A stretch of 64,000 nt of DNA, from positions 620,001 to 684,000 of the forward strand of contig JADNRX010000002.1 of assembly GCA_015501595.1 (NCBI GenBank). The letters run 5' to 3'. The first letter of the stretch is position 1. Every line of letters begins with the position of its first letter. The DNA is from Hymenopellis radicata (Eukaryota; Basidiomycota; Agaricomycetes; Agaricales; Physalacriaceae). A program made the position numbers and the translations under genes. The notes beneath the pieces are model-generated. The model did no database searches, had not been told where the DNA came from, and saw only the letters and a program-made list of their open reading frames with translations. Positions 34,701-45,020 of the stretch are shown in pieces.

Positions 34701-35413
34701 GAGGGAGGAGCATACAGGCAAGAGACCCTTGGTGAAGCCTCCTACTGCCAAGAAGGTTAGTTGCTTTCGTTTCGTCGATGTGCCGTGACGTGAACATGAA
34801 ACCACAGGATGACGGGAGCAACCTCAAGAAGCAGAAGAAACCTGAACTGAAGAAGGCACCGTCTAAAGTCAATTTAGCCTCCAGCACAAGCAAGTCCTTC
34901 AAACCGACTGCAAAGCCCATCGCAGGGCCATCTCACGAGCCCGAGTCCAAACCGAAGCCGACACCATCTTCCAAGTCGAAAATGCAGACTCCCGCGAAAG
35001 CGCGCCCTCCACCCGAAGACGACATTTCGCAGCCTTCTCAGATGCTCCACAGTCAGATGGCTGCTCGGGCGCAAGCGCAAATCAATGCGGCTGCGAACGT
35101 TATACCCAGCGAGAGTATAGAGCTCCCGGATATCAATTCCGAGTATTCTGACTCGGACGATGAGGATCGGGTCAAGTATCAGGCTCCGCATTGGGCACAG
35201 TCTCCGGCACTCAGGCGGGCGCTCGAGGATCAAGCGGACATAAATCCTGACGAAGTCTTCGGTCCTATTCAACCTCTCAACATGGAAGACGTGTTTAGGA
35301 CAAGACTGAGTCGCTTCAGGGCACGCACGAGTTCAGCGAACTGGGCTGGTGCTGATCGGTTGACCGAGGAGGAAGAACTAGAATATGCAAGAAGGATGGG
35401 CTTCCGGCAGTAG
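31770..35413 (+). CDS. Inner centromere protein (INCENP/Sli15) of the chromosomal passenger complex
   Basis: The N-terminus, LLQWSNEIRRAMASDPGRQL then DGFLFLDDYLDNIL, fits the helix that binds survivin and borealin. A long disordered middle of over 700 residues is rich in Pro, Ser and Glu and includes five 8-residue repeats. A basic single-alpha-helix-like region follows (KKAEEEQARLLQEEKKIKEE). The C-terminus has the IN-box: ELPDINSEYSDSDDED, APHWAQSPALRRALEDQ, NPDEVFGPIQPLNMEDVF, then RARTSSANW, whose TSS is the Aurora-activating phospho-site. INCENP scaffolds and activates Aurora B at centromeres and the spindle midzone. Five or so introns; intact. The start at 31770 is the first ATG of the conserved frame. 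Confidence 0.88.
34061..34180 (+). repeat. Five 24-bp tandem repeats inside INCENP
   Basis: Five units of 24 bases, consensus GTTGTTCCCGCTCCCCAGGA plus GAAG, encode VVPAPQEK with small changes (VAPTPQEN, VVPAPQEK twice, AVPAPQVK, VVPTPQEN). The units are nearly identical at the DNA level, which points to recent slippage in the disordered region. Confidence 0.9.
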
Positions 35414-35561
35414 TAGTAGGACAATCATGGTCTCTATTGATATCTTCACGTTGTATTTTATGGTCGCATTTTACAAGGATATACAGCATTCTTGACTATC
35501 CAAGTCGAACATCCTCTGAAATATCGTGAGAACATAGTTAATTTGGAGGAGTCGGCCAGAA

Positions 35562-37618
35562 ATGGCAAGTCTAAAATCTCTGTACATGACATGCACCATG
35601 CAAGGCTCCGAACAAAGACGACAAGACTATAGTACACATGGACACTATCACAATAACAGAGGGTCTAGAGGTCGATATCACAGTAGACCAGGACCTTACA
35701 ACGCCTCTGGTCGACGCCATGGCGCTTCTCCGACCGTGGCAACGGCTCATGCAGAGGATTCCCAGCCGAATGAGTCTATCGACAAACGGCAACAAGCTGC
35801 GCCACCGACGATCATATCAACCGCCAGTCGCAACTTGAAGTTAGGCCGTGGTCGCGGTGGAGGGAACAGAGGGAGAGGTCATCATCCAACGACAGGCGCA
35901 CCATTTTCTGTCAATAGCGCGCGCCAGGCTCATTATCCCAACTCATCCGGTCGTGGATCATTCTCCGTTAAACGTCCTAACAAACCGTCGCCCCCAGTCA
36001 GCAATTTCTTGTCCCCGAAACGCATTCCCAGCGCGCTCTTTATACCACCATCAGTTCCTGCAGACAAATGCAAAGCTGAACATATACCCCCTTTCAACGC
36101 GCGTCAACTCCACTCCAACGCCTCGCAGTCTACTGTTTCCCATGCTCCCACTCCGCCAGCGTCGAAACGCCGTAAACTCAGCCATGAGACATCGTCCAAC
36201 CCCCCTGCCCTCAAATTCGAAGAAACCGATGTCTTTCCCACCCGTTCCCTTGTGACTTCTGGATCTCAACGGTACCATCCACTTCCATCCAATTGCCTCA
36301 AGTCCTCGGCCAATTGGCCTGCCAATAGACAGGCCTGGCGCAACAAGGAAGCGCAGAATCTACGCGAGCGCGGCTTGAAAGTTGTGCGCAGCTTTTTCCG
36401 GTGAGTGCTGATCTGAGCGCCTGGAATTTATGGGATATTTACCAACTTCAGTGACGATGGCATGGTCATTGATTGGACTTCAGAGTCCCGGCCAGTGTGG
36501 TCGGACACCCTGCAACCGGAGCAGTCTACCTCGTGGCGGTATCTTCTTTCCCAACCTCCTCTCGCGCACAAGCAGAACTCAATCCGCTGCTACCGACCTG
36601 GCGTACGCAGCGCCTTCTTCAATCTCGTCCGTTCCGACCACACATCCGACCAAGAAGAAATCTGCCTCCAGATCACGGAAGAAAAGGCCTCTTGCTCAAC
36701 CCAATAATTTCTTCTTCGACGACATCATAGTAATGCCAATCCGTCCCGGGAGTCAACGCCTGTTTCGCCCAATGATGACCATCTAGAAGAGCCTGTCAAC
36801 ACCAACTCTCGCCATTCGCCTTCTGATGAGCTCCCTTCTTACCAGGAGGTCATTGCTCACGAGAAATCCGAGGAAGTCATTGTCATCGACGACGATGATG
36901 ATGACGAGGTATTCGTAGATGCCAGATCCTCATTGTCTGAGCATCCAGTAGCAGAAGATGCGGAGGCGCGTGAGAGAATGGTACAGCTGGCTCTTGACTA
37001 CCTTCAATAGTGAGTGTATGCATGAAATCTTTCGTCGCTACGCTCAACGTCCGTTTCAGCTTCATTATTCACTTTGATCGAGACCGCGCTAGTCTCGAAG
37101 ACGCGTACGCAGACAATGCTATTCTATCGTGTTCTGTTGTGCGTGATAAAACACTTATCGTATCCGAGGCTCGCGCGTTCTCTGGCTGTTCTTCCGGTAA
37201 ATATACCTGTCCCAATCCCCAAGCTCAGGATCTCATTGTAATAGATTCCCTTCTGGCCATCGGTCCTCAGGAAATTTCTCAAGCCCTGGTTTCATTTGGA
37301 GATCATCGCTTTTTCCCATATAATACAGAGTCCTCGCATATCGACTACGATATCATCTGTCTTGGAAACGAACAAGTCCTTCTAATCGTTCACACTAAAG
37401 TTGTCAATGACACGGGCAAGCGGGTAGCTGTTGATCAGACTTTCATTCTATCGAGTCACACAGACGAGTTGGGTTCCTTTGTTTCTACCTTGTGTCTCGG
37501 GCTGACCTAGATTGAAAGTGCTTGTCGGTGGCCGTTGCTCGCTCTCTCACACCAGATGGTTCTTCGGGATTCAAACTGGCTTCCTGCCCGCCTTGTCACC
37601 ATTCCATGGACTACCTAA
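35562..37618 (+). CDS. NTF2-like-domain protein with Arg/Gly-rich N-terminus
   Basis: The N-terminal third is disordered and rich in Arg, Gly and His (GRGRGGGNRGRGHH), with nuclear-type basic motifs (SKRRKLSHE). The middle is acidic (VIVIDDDDDDEVFVD). The C-terminal domain, FDRDRASLEDAYADNAILSC, LLAIGPQEISQALVSFG, YDIICLGNEQVLLIVHTKVV then WPLLALSHQMVLRDSNWLPA, has the NTF2-like fold pattern of Mex67/NXF proteins. The last exon is reached through a 51-base intron and ends at 37618. A role in RNA export or RNP work is inferred; no LRR or UBA part of Mex67 is seen. Between about 36480 and 36790 the coding frame changes at least once without a good intron; a basic Ser-rich reading there (TKKKSASRSRKKRPLAQPNN) fits best. 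The start may be the second or third ATG. Confidence 0.55.
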
Positions 37619-37745
37619 CACGGATTGTACTACTTGCACCTCCTGTACTTCGTTTGTATCATTGTACACGCGAAAGCTAGCATTCTACTATACGATTACG
37701 GATATATACAATAGTGTGTTTTCATCACGCATGAAAACCAGTCGC

Positions 37746-39882
37746 TCAACGGCCCTCTGGTTTTGTTGGCTTGACAAAATTGCCAGTCCCGCGCTTGAGC
37801 CTATTCTGAGACCTCTCTAACGAAGACACGGAAGGTTGTTTAGGCTTCGACTTGTCTGTGGAACGCCGGCTCAACCAGTTCATGTCGATCTCATCTCCTT
37901 TACTCGTCTGTAACAGACGTTTGAATGAGGCGCCAATGCTATCGCACTACGAACGGAACGTACAAGTTCAGGATCAACAGAAGCAATCTTCGTGGTCCTG
38001 GGTTTGCGGTCAGCGACAGTGTTAGGAAAGGTGGTCTGTGCCAGTGGTGAGGCGCTAAATGATAATAATACTAGACGGATAACATACGGATTTCGCGTCA
38101 GTAAAACCGGCTTTCCGCTCTTCACGTTTACGAGAATCCCATTTCCTGTCCTATTAACAGTGAGGTCGCAATGTAAGATCATGGGAGGGGACGAAGGACG
38201 TACCGGAACAGTGTTAACGGAGGATGCCCTCGTCTTTTCACGTTTATAGTCAGTGTGAGGAGGTTTGTGTACAGAATCCTTCTTCTTAGGCTGTGCAGAG
38301 TAAGAGATCAAGACCAAGTTCGTGATACGAGACGAAAGCTCACAGGCTTGTGATTGAAGGTAATCGTTGTCGCAATGTCGCTTTCATCTTCAGCGGCAGA
38401 GAAATCATCAGTGGAGTTCAGCCAGCTGAAATCGACCTGGAAATGTCTTCAGTCGGCGTTGACCAACGAATACTGGAGGCAGACCTCGTCTTGTCCGGAA
38501 GAATTCTGATAGCAAATCAGCGTGATGGAATGGGGAGACGAAGAGATGCTCTACTTGGGTATCCAACGAGGAAAAGAGAGAATCGAGCAACGCGTTGCTG
38601 TTCGTGCCAGTGGACGATCCAAAGAGGAGATCGCCTGTGTCCGGAGTCGCGGTAGAAAGCATGCCGGCAGAAGACAGTGTAGATTCGGTCTGCGCGGGTT
38701 GTCTTCGTTTAGGGTAGGCCTTGAGTGCGTCTGTCACTTCATAGGCCGCCTTCGGGTCCAGTGCCGGCATAGGCCTGGGCGACACGTATCGTCGTTCCAA
38801 ATACTAGGAATCAAACATCAGCGGCTCCTCGACTAACACAAAATGATTTTACTCGTTTCGAGGCTTCTTTCATGTTTTTCCAATACCATTGGAACGTCTG
38901 ATTGGTAGTATTGGGCCTAAGGAGTGTCGAAGAATACTCTTTCGCTGCGATGATCTCTTGGGTGGACGGTAAGACAAGTTTCCTCTTTTCTTGGTGTGCC
39001 CATTCTCGTTCCAGAGCGATGATTTCAGACGACAGATATCTGAAAGAGTCCCGGATAGATTTGACCATGGCTGGAATTGAGAGACTATATGCTGGCATTT
39101 GAGGGGCACAAACATACGCCCACCCTAGAGACATGTTAGGTTCGGTCACATATCTGAAGAAAATAAACGCGCACCAGGATAGAACAATGTGCGCATTTTG
39201 ACTCGAATCAACACGCTCGTCTGAAAACGAGATTCCCCCGGGCATCCACATCTGCTCCCCGCTGAACTATCAACGCTATCGCGTTGTTGATTTTGCGCAT
39301 CATATTCTTGCGCATAGTCCTCTTCGGGTGGAAATTGCCTTTCGTCAGAATGAAATTCAGTGCCAGATCAAGCCTCTCCGGATGGGCTCCATGCGTCAAT
39401 GGAGGCGGAAGCACGCCGTCGCGGGCGCCACGCGCCAGTCTGGCTCTCCAAGGCTCGTATGTTCGCTCCCATGTCAACGGCTTTTCCGGTCTCGTCAATA
39501 TAGCAAACGGATACGCGTACCACGCAATGACACCCTTGCGAAATGATGGAAGGCCTTTCTGACGAAGGTTGATACCGGGGTGGTGCTTGTCTATTCGACC
39601 ATTTGAGGACGCCGTAGGACCTGGCCACACATTGATGATGGAAGCAGGTTTTACATCGGCAAACTGGGACGACCGTGACTTTGCGCGTTGAAGACAAGAA
39701 TTTCGTACTTACAACCACACTGAGGCTCCCTGGTTTGGCTTTTGGGAGTCTAGTAAGGATTTGACATCGCGACATGCAAGACCGAGAGGGAGCATATCAA
39801 AGGTCCACGTGCAGTCGACATTTGACCCTTTCCGGCATCTTCCGGCGACCCAATCCAAGAGTTGTGAGATAGCAGAATACAT
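37746..39882 (-). CDS. Unrecognised multi-exon protein
   Basis: I do not recognise this protein. The start at 39882 (MYSAISQLLDWVAGRCRKGS) leads through a clean intron to WFADVKPASIINVWPGPTAS and a basic, Arg/Trp-rich region (LTWERTYEPWRARLARG) with NPHPERLDLAL-type helices, then KRTMRKNMMRKINNAIALIV and QRGADVD. That short block faintly recalls the RNase P protein motif. Later exons are helical (AMVKSIRDSFRYLSSEIIAL) and then Ser-rich (LLFGSSTGTNSNALLDSLFS). The last part (GASFKRLLQTSKGDEIDMNW ... SRRSTDKSKPKQPS) is basic and ends at 37746. One or two single-base frame breaks are needed (near 38420-38500 and 37940). It could be two adjacent genes, but an intron ending at about 38774 joins the halves in frame. 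Confidence 0.4.
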
Positions 39883-39997
39883 TGAGGACAAGTTTTACAG
39901 TAGAATGTACAGTATGATAGCTCTGGCTCAGCGCCCCAATATGCCCCGCACACACAGGCTTCGTTTGACATTCTCCAATTCATGCTAATAAGTACAG

Positions 39998-41319
39998 TCA
40001 ACGTCGGGGATTAAGTTTAAGGGGACTACAACTCACTTCGCCGTTTTCACCGTTCTCTGAGTGTCCATTCAAGGCCATGTTCTGCATGCGCCTTGCCATC
40101 GAAGGAGTATCGAATATAGAAAAAGTACTATCACCGGTGATAGGTGCTCTGTGCTCAACCATCAGGACATGCGAATTGAGAATCTGTCGGAAATGAAGAT
40201 GACTCTCAAGGTACGGCAGTTTCAGTGATGAATACGCACCACCATCAAGCTGTTTGAGTATAGTTTGCACAGGGCAATCCCCGGAGCCATATAATAATGG
40301 TACTCGCGATACGCCAAGTAAAGCGCGAGCTGGAGGACCGCGAGCACCGAGCATAAGAGCGCCGTTTCAATAACGATGCGAACGATATTGACGGCTGTGT
40401 TTGCACTCCTTGAGCCCGAATTGGACAGATCTCTTTTCAAGTAGTAGAACATCATGCTTGTTGAGATGAGGATGTCGCATATCGCGGTGCCTCCGAGCCA
40501 TACCTAAAGAGAATATTAAAGGCTTCGTGAAGCATCCAAAGTCAAAGATTTACCGTCAATTTCACGAAGGACTGATGTGGCAGGCCTGCCACAAGTCCAA
40601 CTCGCTTTACCATGGCTGCCACCCAGAATCCAGCACCAGCTTGGATACAGGCGACCTATCATATGGATAAGTGAGTAGCCTTAGATGAGAAATCGACCGG
40701 ACCGTAGCAACAGCTGTAGGCATATAAATATTGTCGCTCAAGGCGTATAGTCTCCACGCGAAAAACAATTGTCCAGTGGCACTGACTGCATCAATCGATC
40801 ACAAAATATTACTCGGAGAAAGGAAGGAACTCGTACTGATTGCAGTCATCACCGGAACGCTAAACCACATAAGCCCAATGTGCTGAAACTCCTCGAAGTT
40901 TCCCCATCCTGTGCCAAAATCTCGGAATGCATCTATCGTCGCGGTAACGGTTTGAACAACCTCGGAAAGAAAGATCCAGGCGACGAGATAATTCGGCCAA
41001 CGTCGACATTGAACCCGGGTCGAAACGACGCAGTATATGACTGTCCGTGGACCTTGAGAACGACAGGACAGAGAAAGAGATACTGGCTTACAGATCTGCA
41101 CGAATAATACGCTAAATAACGCCCAGTTCAAGAGGTGTCCGACCAGCTGGCAGAACCGCAGTTAGTCACGTCCTATAATGAGCATGGTGTGAGGTACCAT
41201 GGGAATGGTGCTGCCAGAGTCAGGTAAAGAACCATGTGGAACTTGCGTCAAGTACGACCAACTCACAGTTTCGCCATGTAAGGAGGACAGCCTGTGCAAT
41301 ACGAGGTTGTCGCCTCCAT
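39998..41319 (-). CDS. DUF6534-type seven-helix membrane protein
   Basis: Exons on the minus strand give LVGHLLNWALFSVLFVQI, then YLVAWIFLSEVVQTVTATID with AFRDFGTGWGNFEEFQHIGL, then WLGGTAICDILISTSMMFYY, LKRDLSNSGSRSANTAVNIV and ALYLAYREYHYYMAPGIALC with KLYSNSLMV. This order (helix pair, AFxxFGxGWG loop, Arg-rich cytosolic loop, LYSNSL in the last helix) is that of the agaricomycete DUF6534 family, which has seven helices and no known function. The tail is Ser/Asn-rich. The start at 41319 (MEATTSYCTGCPPYMAKL) is a guess, because the 5' exon junction near 41165-41190 is unclear. A decayed copy lies at 57899-58320. Confidence 0.68.
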
Positions 41320-41878
41320 TACGATGACAGCGTAGAGGAGATGATAGTAGACTCTGGTCAAAGACGAATTCCAAGGGGAATAGGCCGAATTCGTGTGGTA
41401 TCAAATGATGATCATGGAGAGCATGCAATTGATCAGCTCGGACACGAGCTCAGCGCTCTTCGGACGCCGATAGTAATCTTCCGGCAGCTAAAGAACCTGT
41501 GCATTCAGTCGAGATTTGCCACTAGCGCCGAGTTTCAAGTAATTTAGTGCACGGCAAGCCAACGGGAAGCACATGATCGAACTGCGGCAGTTGCAGTAGT
41601 AGTCGTCCAGTCTTCTCAGATGGCATATGAACAGAGAACCACTAAAGCGACACGAGGTTTGAGGGGCATGATGGGTGTTTGAAGCCAAGTGTGAAAGCCG
41701 AATGCGGAAGGCGGCGCTCGTGCGATCCGCCTGCCCGTATGTACTCGTTTGCGCCAAGGAGCTTGCATGCACAATTTATTAGCTACAGGTACTAGCAATC
41801 AAAATTTCCAAGTAAGGCTTTACAGTAAGTATAGTAATCGTGATACAGTATCATACAACAAAAGTCCAATGTCTATCA

Positions 41879-42931
41879 TTATCTCAAGCCTTTAAAACCC
41901 AAACCACGCATCATACGACTGTAGTGGCGGGGCCTGTACCTCTCACCCGAGCGTTTCTTCATTGACGACTCCCCGATCTCTTGCACGTCTTCGAGGACGT
42001 CGATGAATTGACGGCTGAGGATGCCTTAGTGGGCACCGCCGGGTTCCCAGTAGACGTGACAGAACTCGATGCGGGTGAACTTGTCGAGGAGTCCGGCGAG
42101 GACGTCGCGCCTTTCCTGCGCCGGAAGAAGTCTCCACCAACGCGGCTAACGCTGGCCCCGGGAACTTATAGCTGCTCTGTGACTTCAAGCCATAGGGATC
42201 GACAAGAAGGCCCGGGTCGTCGTCGGTATATCCCCCTGGGAATGCTACCAAGTCGTCATCTGCTGGCTCGTCTGTCCCATCACCAGTGACATTGAGCTGC
42301 AAACACGAAGGGTAGAATTCCACGCCGTCGACATTATTTTTGGATGCAAGATGCAGCGCGATAATCTCGTGTCGAACAATGTAAGGCCCAGCCTTGAGCG
42401 TCCTCGGGATGGTCACATTCACTCTTGCACCGGTATGCACCCTAGCTTGCAACCATAACAAGGCGTCCGTAGAAGGTCGAAACCCTGTTCGTCGATTTTG
42501 AACCATTTGGCCGTAGACGTGTCAAACGTCGTACAGTCTCCATTCGTGCAGCGGCACATGTACGAAAGCAATGGCCCGGTGTCGTGAATCCACTACAATG
42601 GGTCAGATACAGTATTGTACGCCAGAAAAACACGTACGTTCCCACCATCGTTCCATGCAAACTGCATGACCTCCCCGGCTTTGCCAACAGCCACATCCTT
42701 CACTGCCGACGCCATTAAGCCGCAAGTAAGGGCGCCGCCCGTGTCAGAAAAATGGACCGGAGAGTTATCCTTTACGTTGCGCACAACGCCCTCCGTGGAC
42801 GGTGTACCGTCTCCAAAAGGGAAGGCGCCTTTGAAGGTTTCGCCGCCAATGGTCACATTGGCAACGTGGCCATGAGCATATACGCTGGAGGCTAGGAATA
42901 GAGGGAGGAGGAAGGAGATAGCGGTCTTCAT
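41879..42931 (-). CDS. AA9 lytic polysaccharide monooxygenase, copy 1
   Basis: Signal peptide MKTAISFLLPLFLASSVYA is followed by HGHV, so the mature protein starts with the copper-binding His. After an intron WIHDTGPLLSYMCRC supplies the second copper His, and VRHEIIALHLAS with VEFYPSCLQL gives the outer-sphere His and the axial Tyr. AA9 enzymes oxidatively cleave cellulose or related glucans outside the cell. The C-terminus is a Ser/Thr-rich linker without CBM1. Two frame breaks, at about 42120 and 41962, interrupt it. With one base added at each (GG to GGG, AA to AAA) the protein ends in a basic tail like that of copy 2 (KKRSGERYRPRHYSRMMRGL), with stop at 41879. If read as written it stops at 41943. 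Confidence 0.88.
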
Positions 42932-43060
42932 CGTGATATCGTTTATGTTGATGTCCAGCAACGATCGTTATAAAGTGGAGAGACGTTGAATAGCGGTCGT
43001 GCAAAGAGCGATGAGACTGAAGCCTGCCAGTACAAGGAGAAGGAATGGAGAGACGAGTCC

Positions 43061-43067
43061 TTTTATA
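43061..43067 (-). promoter_or_regulatory. TATA box of AA9 copy 1
   Basis: TATAAAA on the minus strand, 130 bases before the ATG at 42931. AA9 copy 2 has a TATAAAG in a comparable place. Confidence 0.5.
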
Positions 43068-43713
43068 CTTCTAGAGACCATTGTTTATTGTTCTCTATGC
43101 ATCAGCCCGGTCCTCTGGAGAACAATGGAGTGATGCCATCAGTGTCGACGTAAGCAGCAGCGCCAGCGTATAATAATACGTCACAAGTAGTTACTAGTTA
43201 AGTGCGACCTACAAGACGAGTAGGTGGCTGCAATCAGTGAGCGCAGTTCGGCGCCAGGCCAAACGACAAGCATTTTTATACCGGTGAAATCCCCGGGCCT
43301 GGCATGGAAGGAAAACAAAATGCTACTTACCATCAAATGCAGTCTAGCTAGAATGATGAAGAGCATTTGTACAATCCATTGCACTGAGAGTGACTCCTAG
43401 AGGCTCAGGGACTTCGAAGAAGAAGACAGCTTTGAGATCTGAGTTATCCTGACGGTGTGAACAGCAGTATTTTTGTGGCTGTGCTACGCGTCTCAATCCT
43501 CCGAGGTACAACAACACTGTATAGTCAATATTTGTTCCCAAACCTCGCCTGATGTTGCGGTTGCGATGAAGAAGAAGGGCACGAAACCACGACTGTGCAA
43601 GTGATGCAGTCGTGGATGGGAGAATAGGTGCTACCGTTAATTCCGTTTCCATTTCCTCCTGCGCTTGGTCTCGCTCAAAGTTCACTGAAACTGTTGCACG
43701 AGAAATAGGATGT
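43068..43713. other. Intergenic, no supported gene
   Basis: Between the AA9 copy 1 promoter and the CCHC duplication. A 128-codon minus-strand frame at 43344-43727 overlaps the start of the duplicated unit; it has no recognisable motif and I do not support it as a gene. Confidence 0.3.
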
Positions 43714-43807
43714 TTCCGATTCTCCATTTGTTGAAGTTGACGATGCCACCGACTGTACGGGCGCCTGACCTCAGATCTCAGAGTCTGGTTCTTATATTAT
43801 TGTAATC

Positions 43808-43820
43808 TAATCTTATCTTA
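43808..43820 (+). promoter_or_regulatory. TAATCTTATCTTA element before CCHC gene 3
   Basis: GATA-type element (reverse complement TAAGATAAGATTA) 27 bases before the ATG at 43848, followed by a pyrimidine-rich leader (CACACTTTTTTTCCCTC). Confidence 0.5.
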
Positions 43821-43847
43821 CCACACTTTTTTTCCCTCAACGCCGTC

Positions 43848-44189
43848 ATGTTCCTCCTTCGCGTCGCGCGTCCCATCCGTCCCATTCTCTTCCGGGCCAC
43901 CCTTCCCACCCAGAAACGATTCATGGCCACGAAAAAAACCCGATGCTTCAACTGCTACGCCGACGACCACCTCGCCAGCGTCTGCCCCATGCCAAAGCGG
44001 TGCTACAACTGTTTGGGCACAGGCCACTTGGGTGCGGCATGTCCGGAGCCCCAAAAGCCGCGCGTGTGCTACGTTTGCGGCGAGCAGGGCCATCTTGGGT
44101 CGAAATGTCCCAATGAGCCAGTCCCAATATGTGACAAATGCAACGTCCGGGGTCATACGACGGATACGTGCCCGCGTGAGGATCAATAG
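43848..44189 (+). CDS. CCHC zinc-knuckle protein 3, intact, presequence-like leader
   Basis: One exon, 113 codons. The leader MFLLRVARPIRPILFRATLP then TQKRFMATKK has six basic and no acidic residues in its first 24, with an RxF-M/A site that would fit mitochondrial peptidase cleavage. Four regular knuckles follow with almost no other sequence: CFNCYADDHLASVC, CYNCLGTGHLGAAC, CYVCGEQGHLGSKC and CDKCNVRGHTTDTC. The knuckle part resembles CNBP/Gis2/Byr3 nucleic-acid-binding proteins, which lack such a leader. Import into mitochondria and binding of mitochondrial RNA or single-stranded DNA are inference. Tandem sister of gene 4. Confidence 0.85.
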   Translation: MFLLRVARPIRPILFRATLPTQKRFMATKKTRCFNCYADDHLASVCPMPKRCYNCLGTGHLGAACPEPQKPRVCYVCGEQGHLGSKCPNEPVPICDKCNVRGHTTDTCPREDQ

Positions 44190-44451
44190 CGTGTTTGAGG
44201 TTACTCTCTCGTCGTGCGTACATCTTTTCTCGCAGCACTCGCGTGTACTCATTGATAAGCCTTCCAGCCTGCGCTCTGCTATTCGCATGCCGTCGTAAAA
44301 ACAAAATACAACTGCTCATTCCACCATTCGTATCTCTTACTGCGCCACGTATGGACAATGTGTTCCGATTCTCTATTCGTTGAAGTCGACGATGCACATC
44401 TGAGTACGGGCGCCTGGCCCCACTGCCCTCAGTTATATTATCATTGTAATC

Positions 44452-44462
44452 TAATCTTATCT
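44452..44462 (+). promoter_or_regulatory. TAATCTTATCT element before CCHC gene 4
   Basis: Same element as in the first unit, 27 bases before the ATG at 44490. The unit-2 copy has CG where unit 1 has TA just after it. Confidence 0.5.
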
Positions 44463-44489
44463 CGCCACACTTTTTTCCGTCACGCCGTC

Positions 44490-44831
44490 ATGTTCCTCCT
44501 CCGCGTCGCGCGTCCCATCCGTCCCATTCTCTTCCGGGCCACCCTTCCCACCCAGATACGATGCATGGCCTGGAAAAAAAATCCATGCTTCAACTGCTAC
44601 GCCGACGGCCACTTTGCCCACGACTGCCCCATGCCAAAGCGGTGCTACAACTGTTTGAGCACAGACCACTTGGGTACGGCATGTCCGGAGCCCACAAAGC
44701 CGCGCGTGTGCTACGTTTGCGGCGAGCGGGGCCATCTTGGGGCGACATGTCCCAATGAGCCAGTCCCAATATGTGACAAATGCAACGCCCGGGGTCATAC
44801 GGCGGATACGTGCCCGCGTGAGGATGAATAG
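44490..44831 (+). CDS. CCHC zinc-knuckle protein 4, intact tandem copy
   Basis: One exon, 113 codons, the tandem duplicate of gene 3. The leader is identical over MFLLRVARPIRPILFRATLP and then changes to TQIRCMAWKKN. Knuckles: CFNCYADGHFAHDC, CYNCLSTDHLGTAC, CYVCGERGHLGATC and CDKCNARGHTADTC, ending PREDE. All sixteen zinc ligands are kept in both copies while several spacer residues differ, which suggests both are under selection. Function as for gene 3. Confidence 0.85.
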   Translation: MFLLRVARPIRPILFRATLPTQIRCMAWKKNPCFNCYADGHFAHDCPMPKRCYNCLSTDHLGTACPEPTKPRVCYVCGERGHLGATCPNEPVPICDKCNARGHTADTCPREDE

Positions 44832-45020
44832 CTGCAGTGTAGTGTTTGAGGTTACACTCTCGTCGTGCGTACATCTTTTCTCGCAGCACTCGCGTGTACT
44901 CATTGACAAGCCTTCCAGTTGCGCTCTGCTATTCACATGCTATCGTAAAAACAAAATACAACTGCTCATTCCATGTCGCTACCATTCGTATCTCTTACTG
45001 CGCCACGTATGAACAATGTG

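Larger units (their letters stand above)
43714..45020 (+). repeat. Tandem direct duplication, two units of about 650 bp
   Basis: Unit 1 (43714-44362) and unit 2 (44363-45020) match from TTCCGATTCTC through the promoter, the CCHC gene and the 3' flank to CCACGTATG(G/A)ACAATGTG. Each unit holds one complete gene with its own CTTATCT element. Similarity is high in flanks as well as coding sequence, with a few small indels, so the duplication is recent. Confidence 0.9.

Noticed and set aside
43344..43727. A 128-codon minus-strand gene
   Set aside because: No motif, no homologue I can name, and it overlaps the start of the duplicated CCHC unit.
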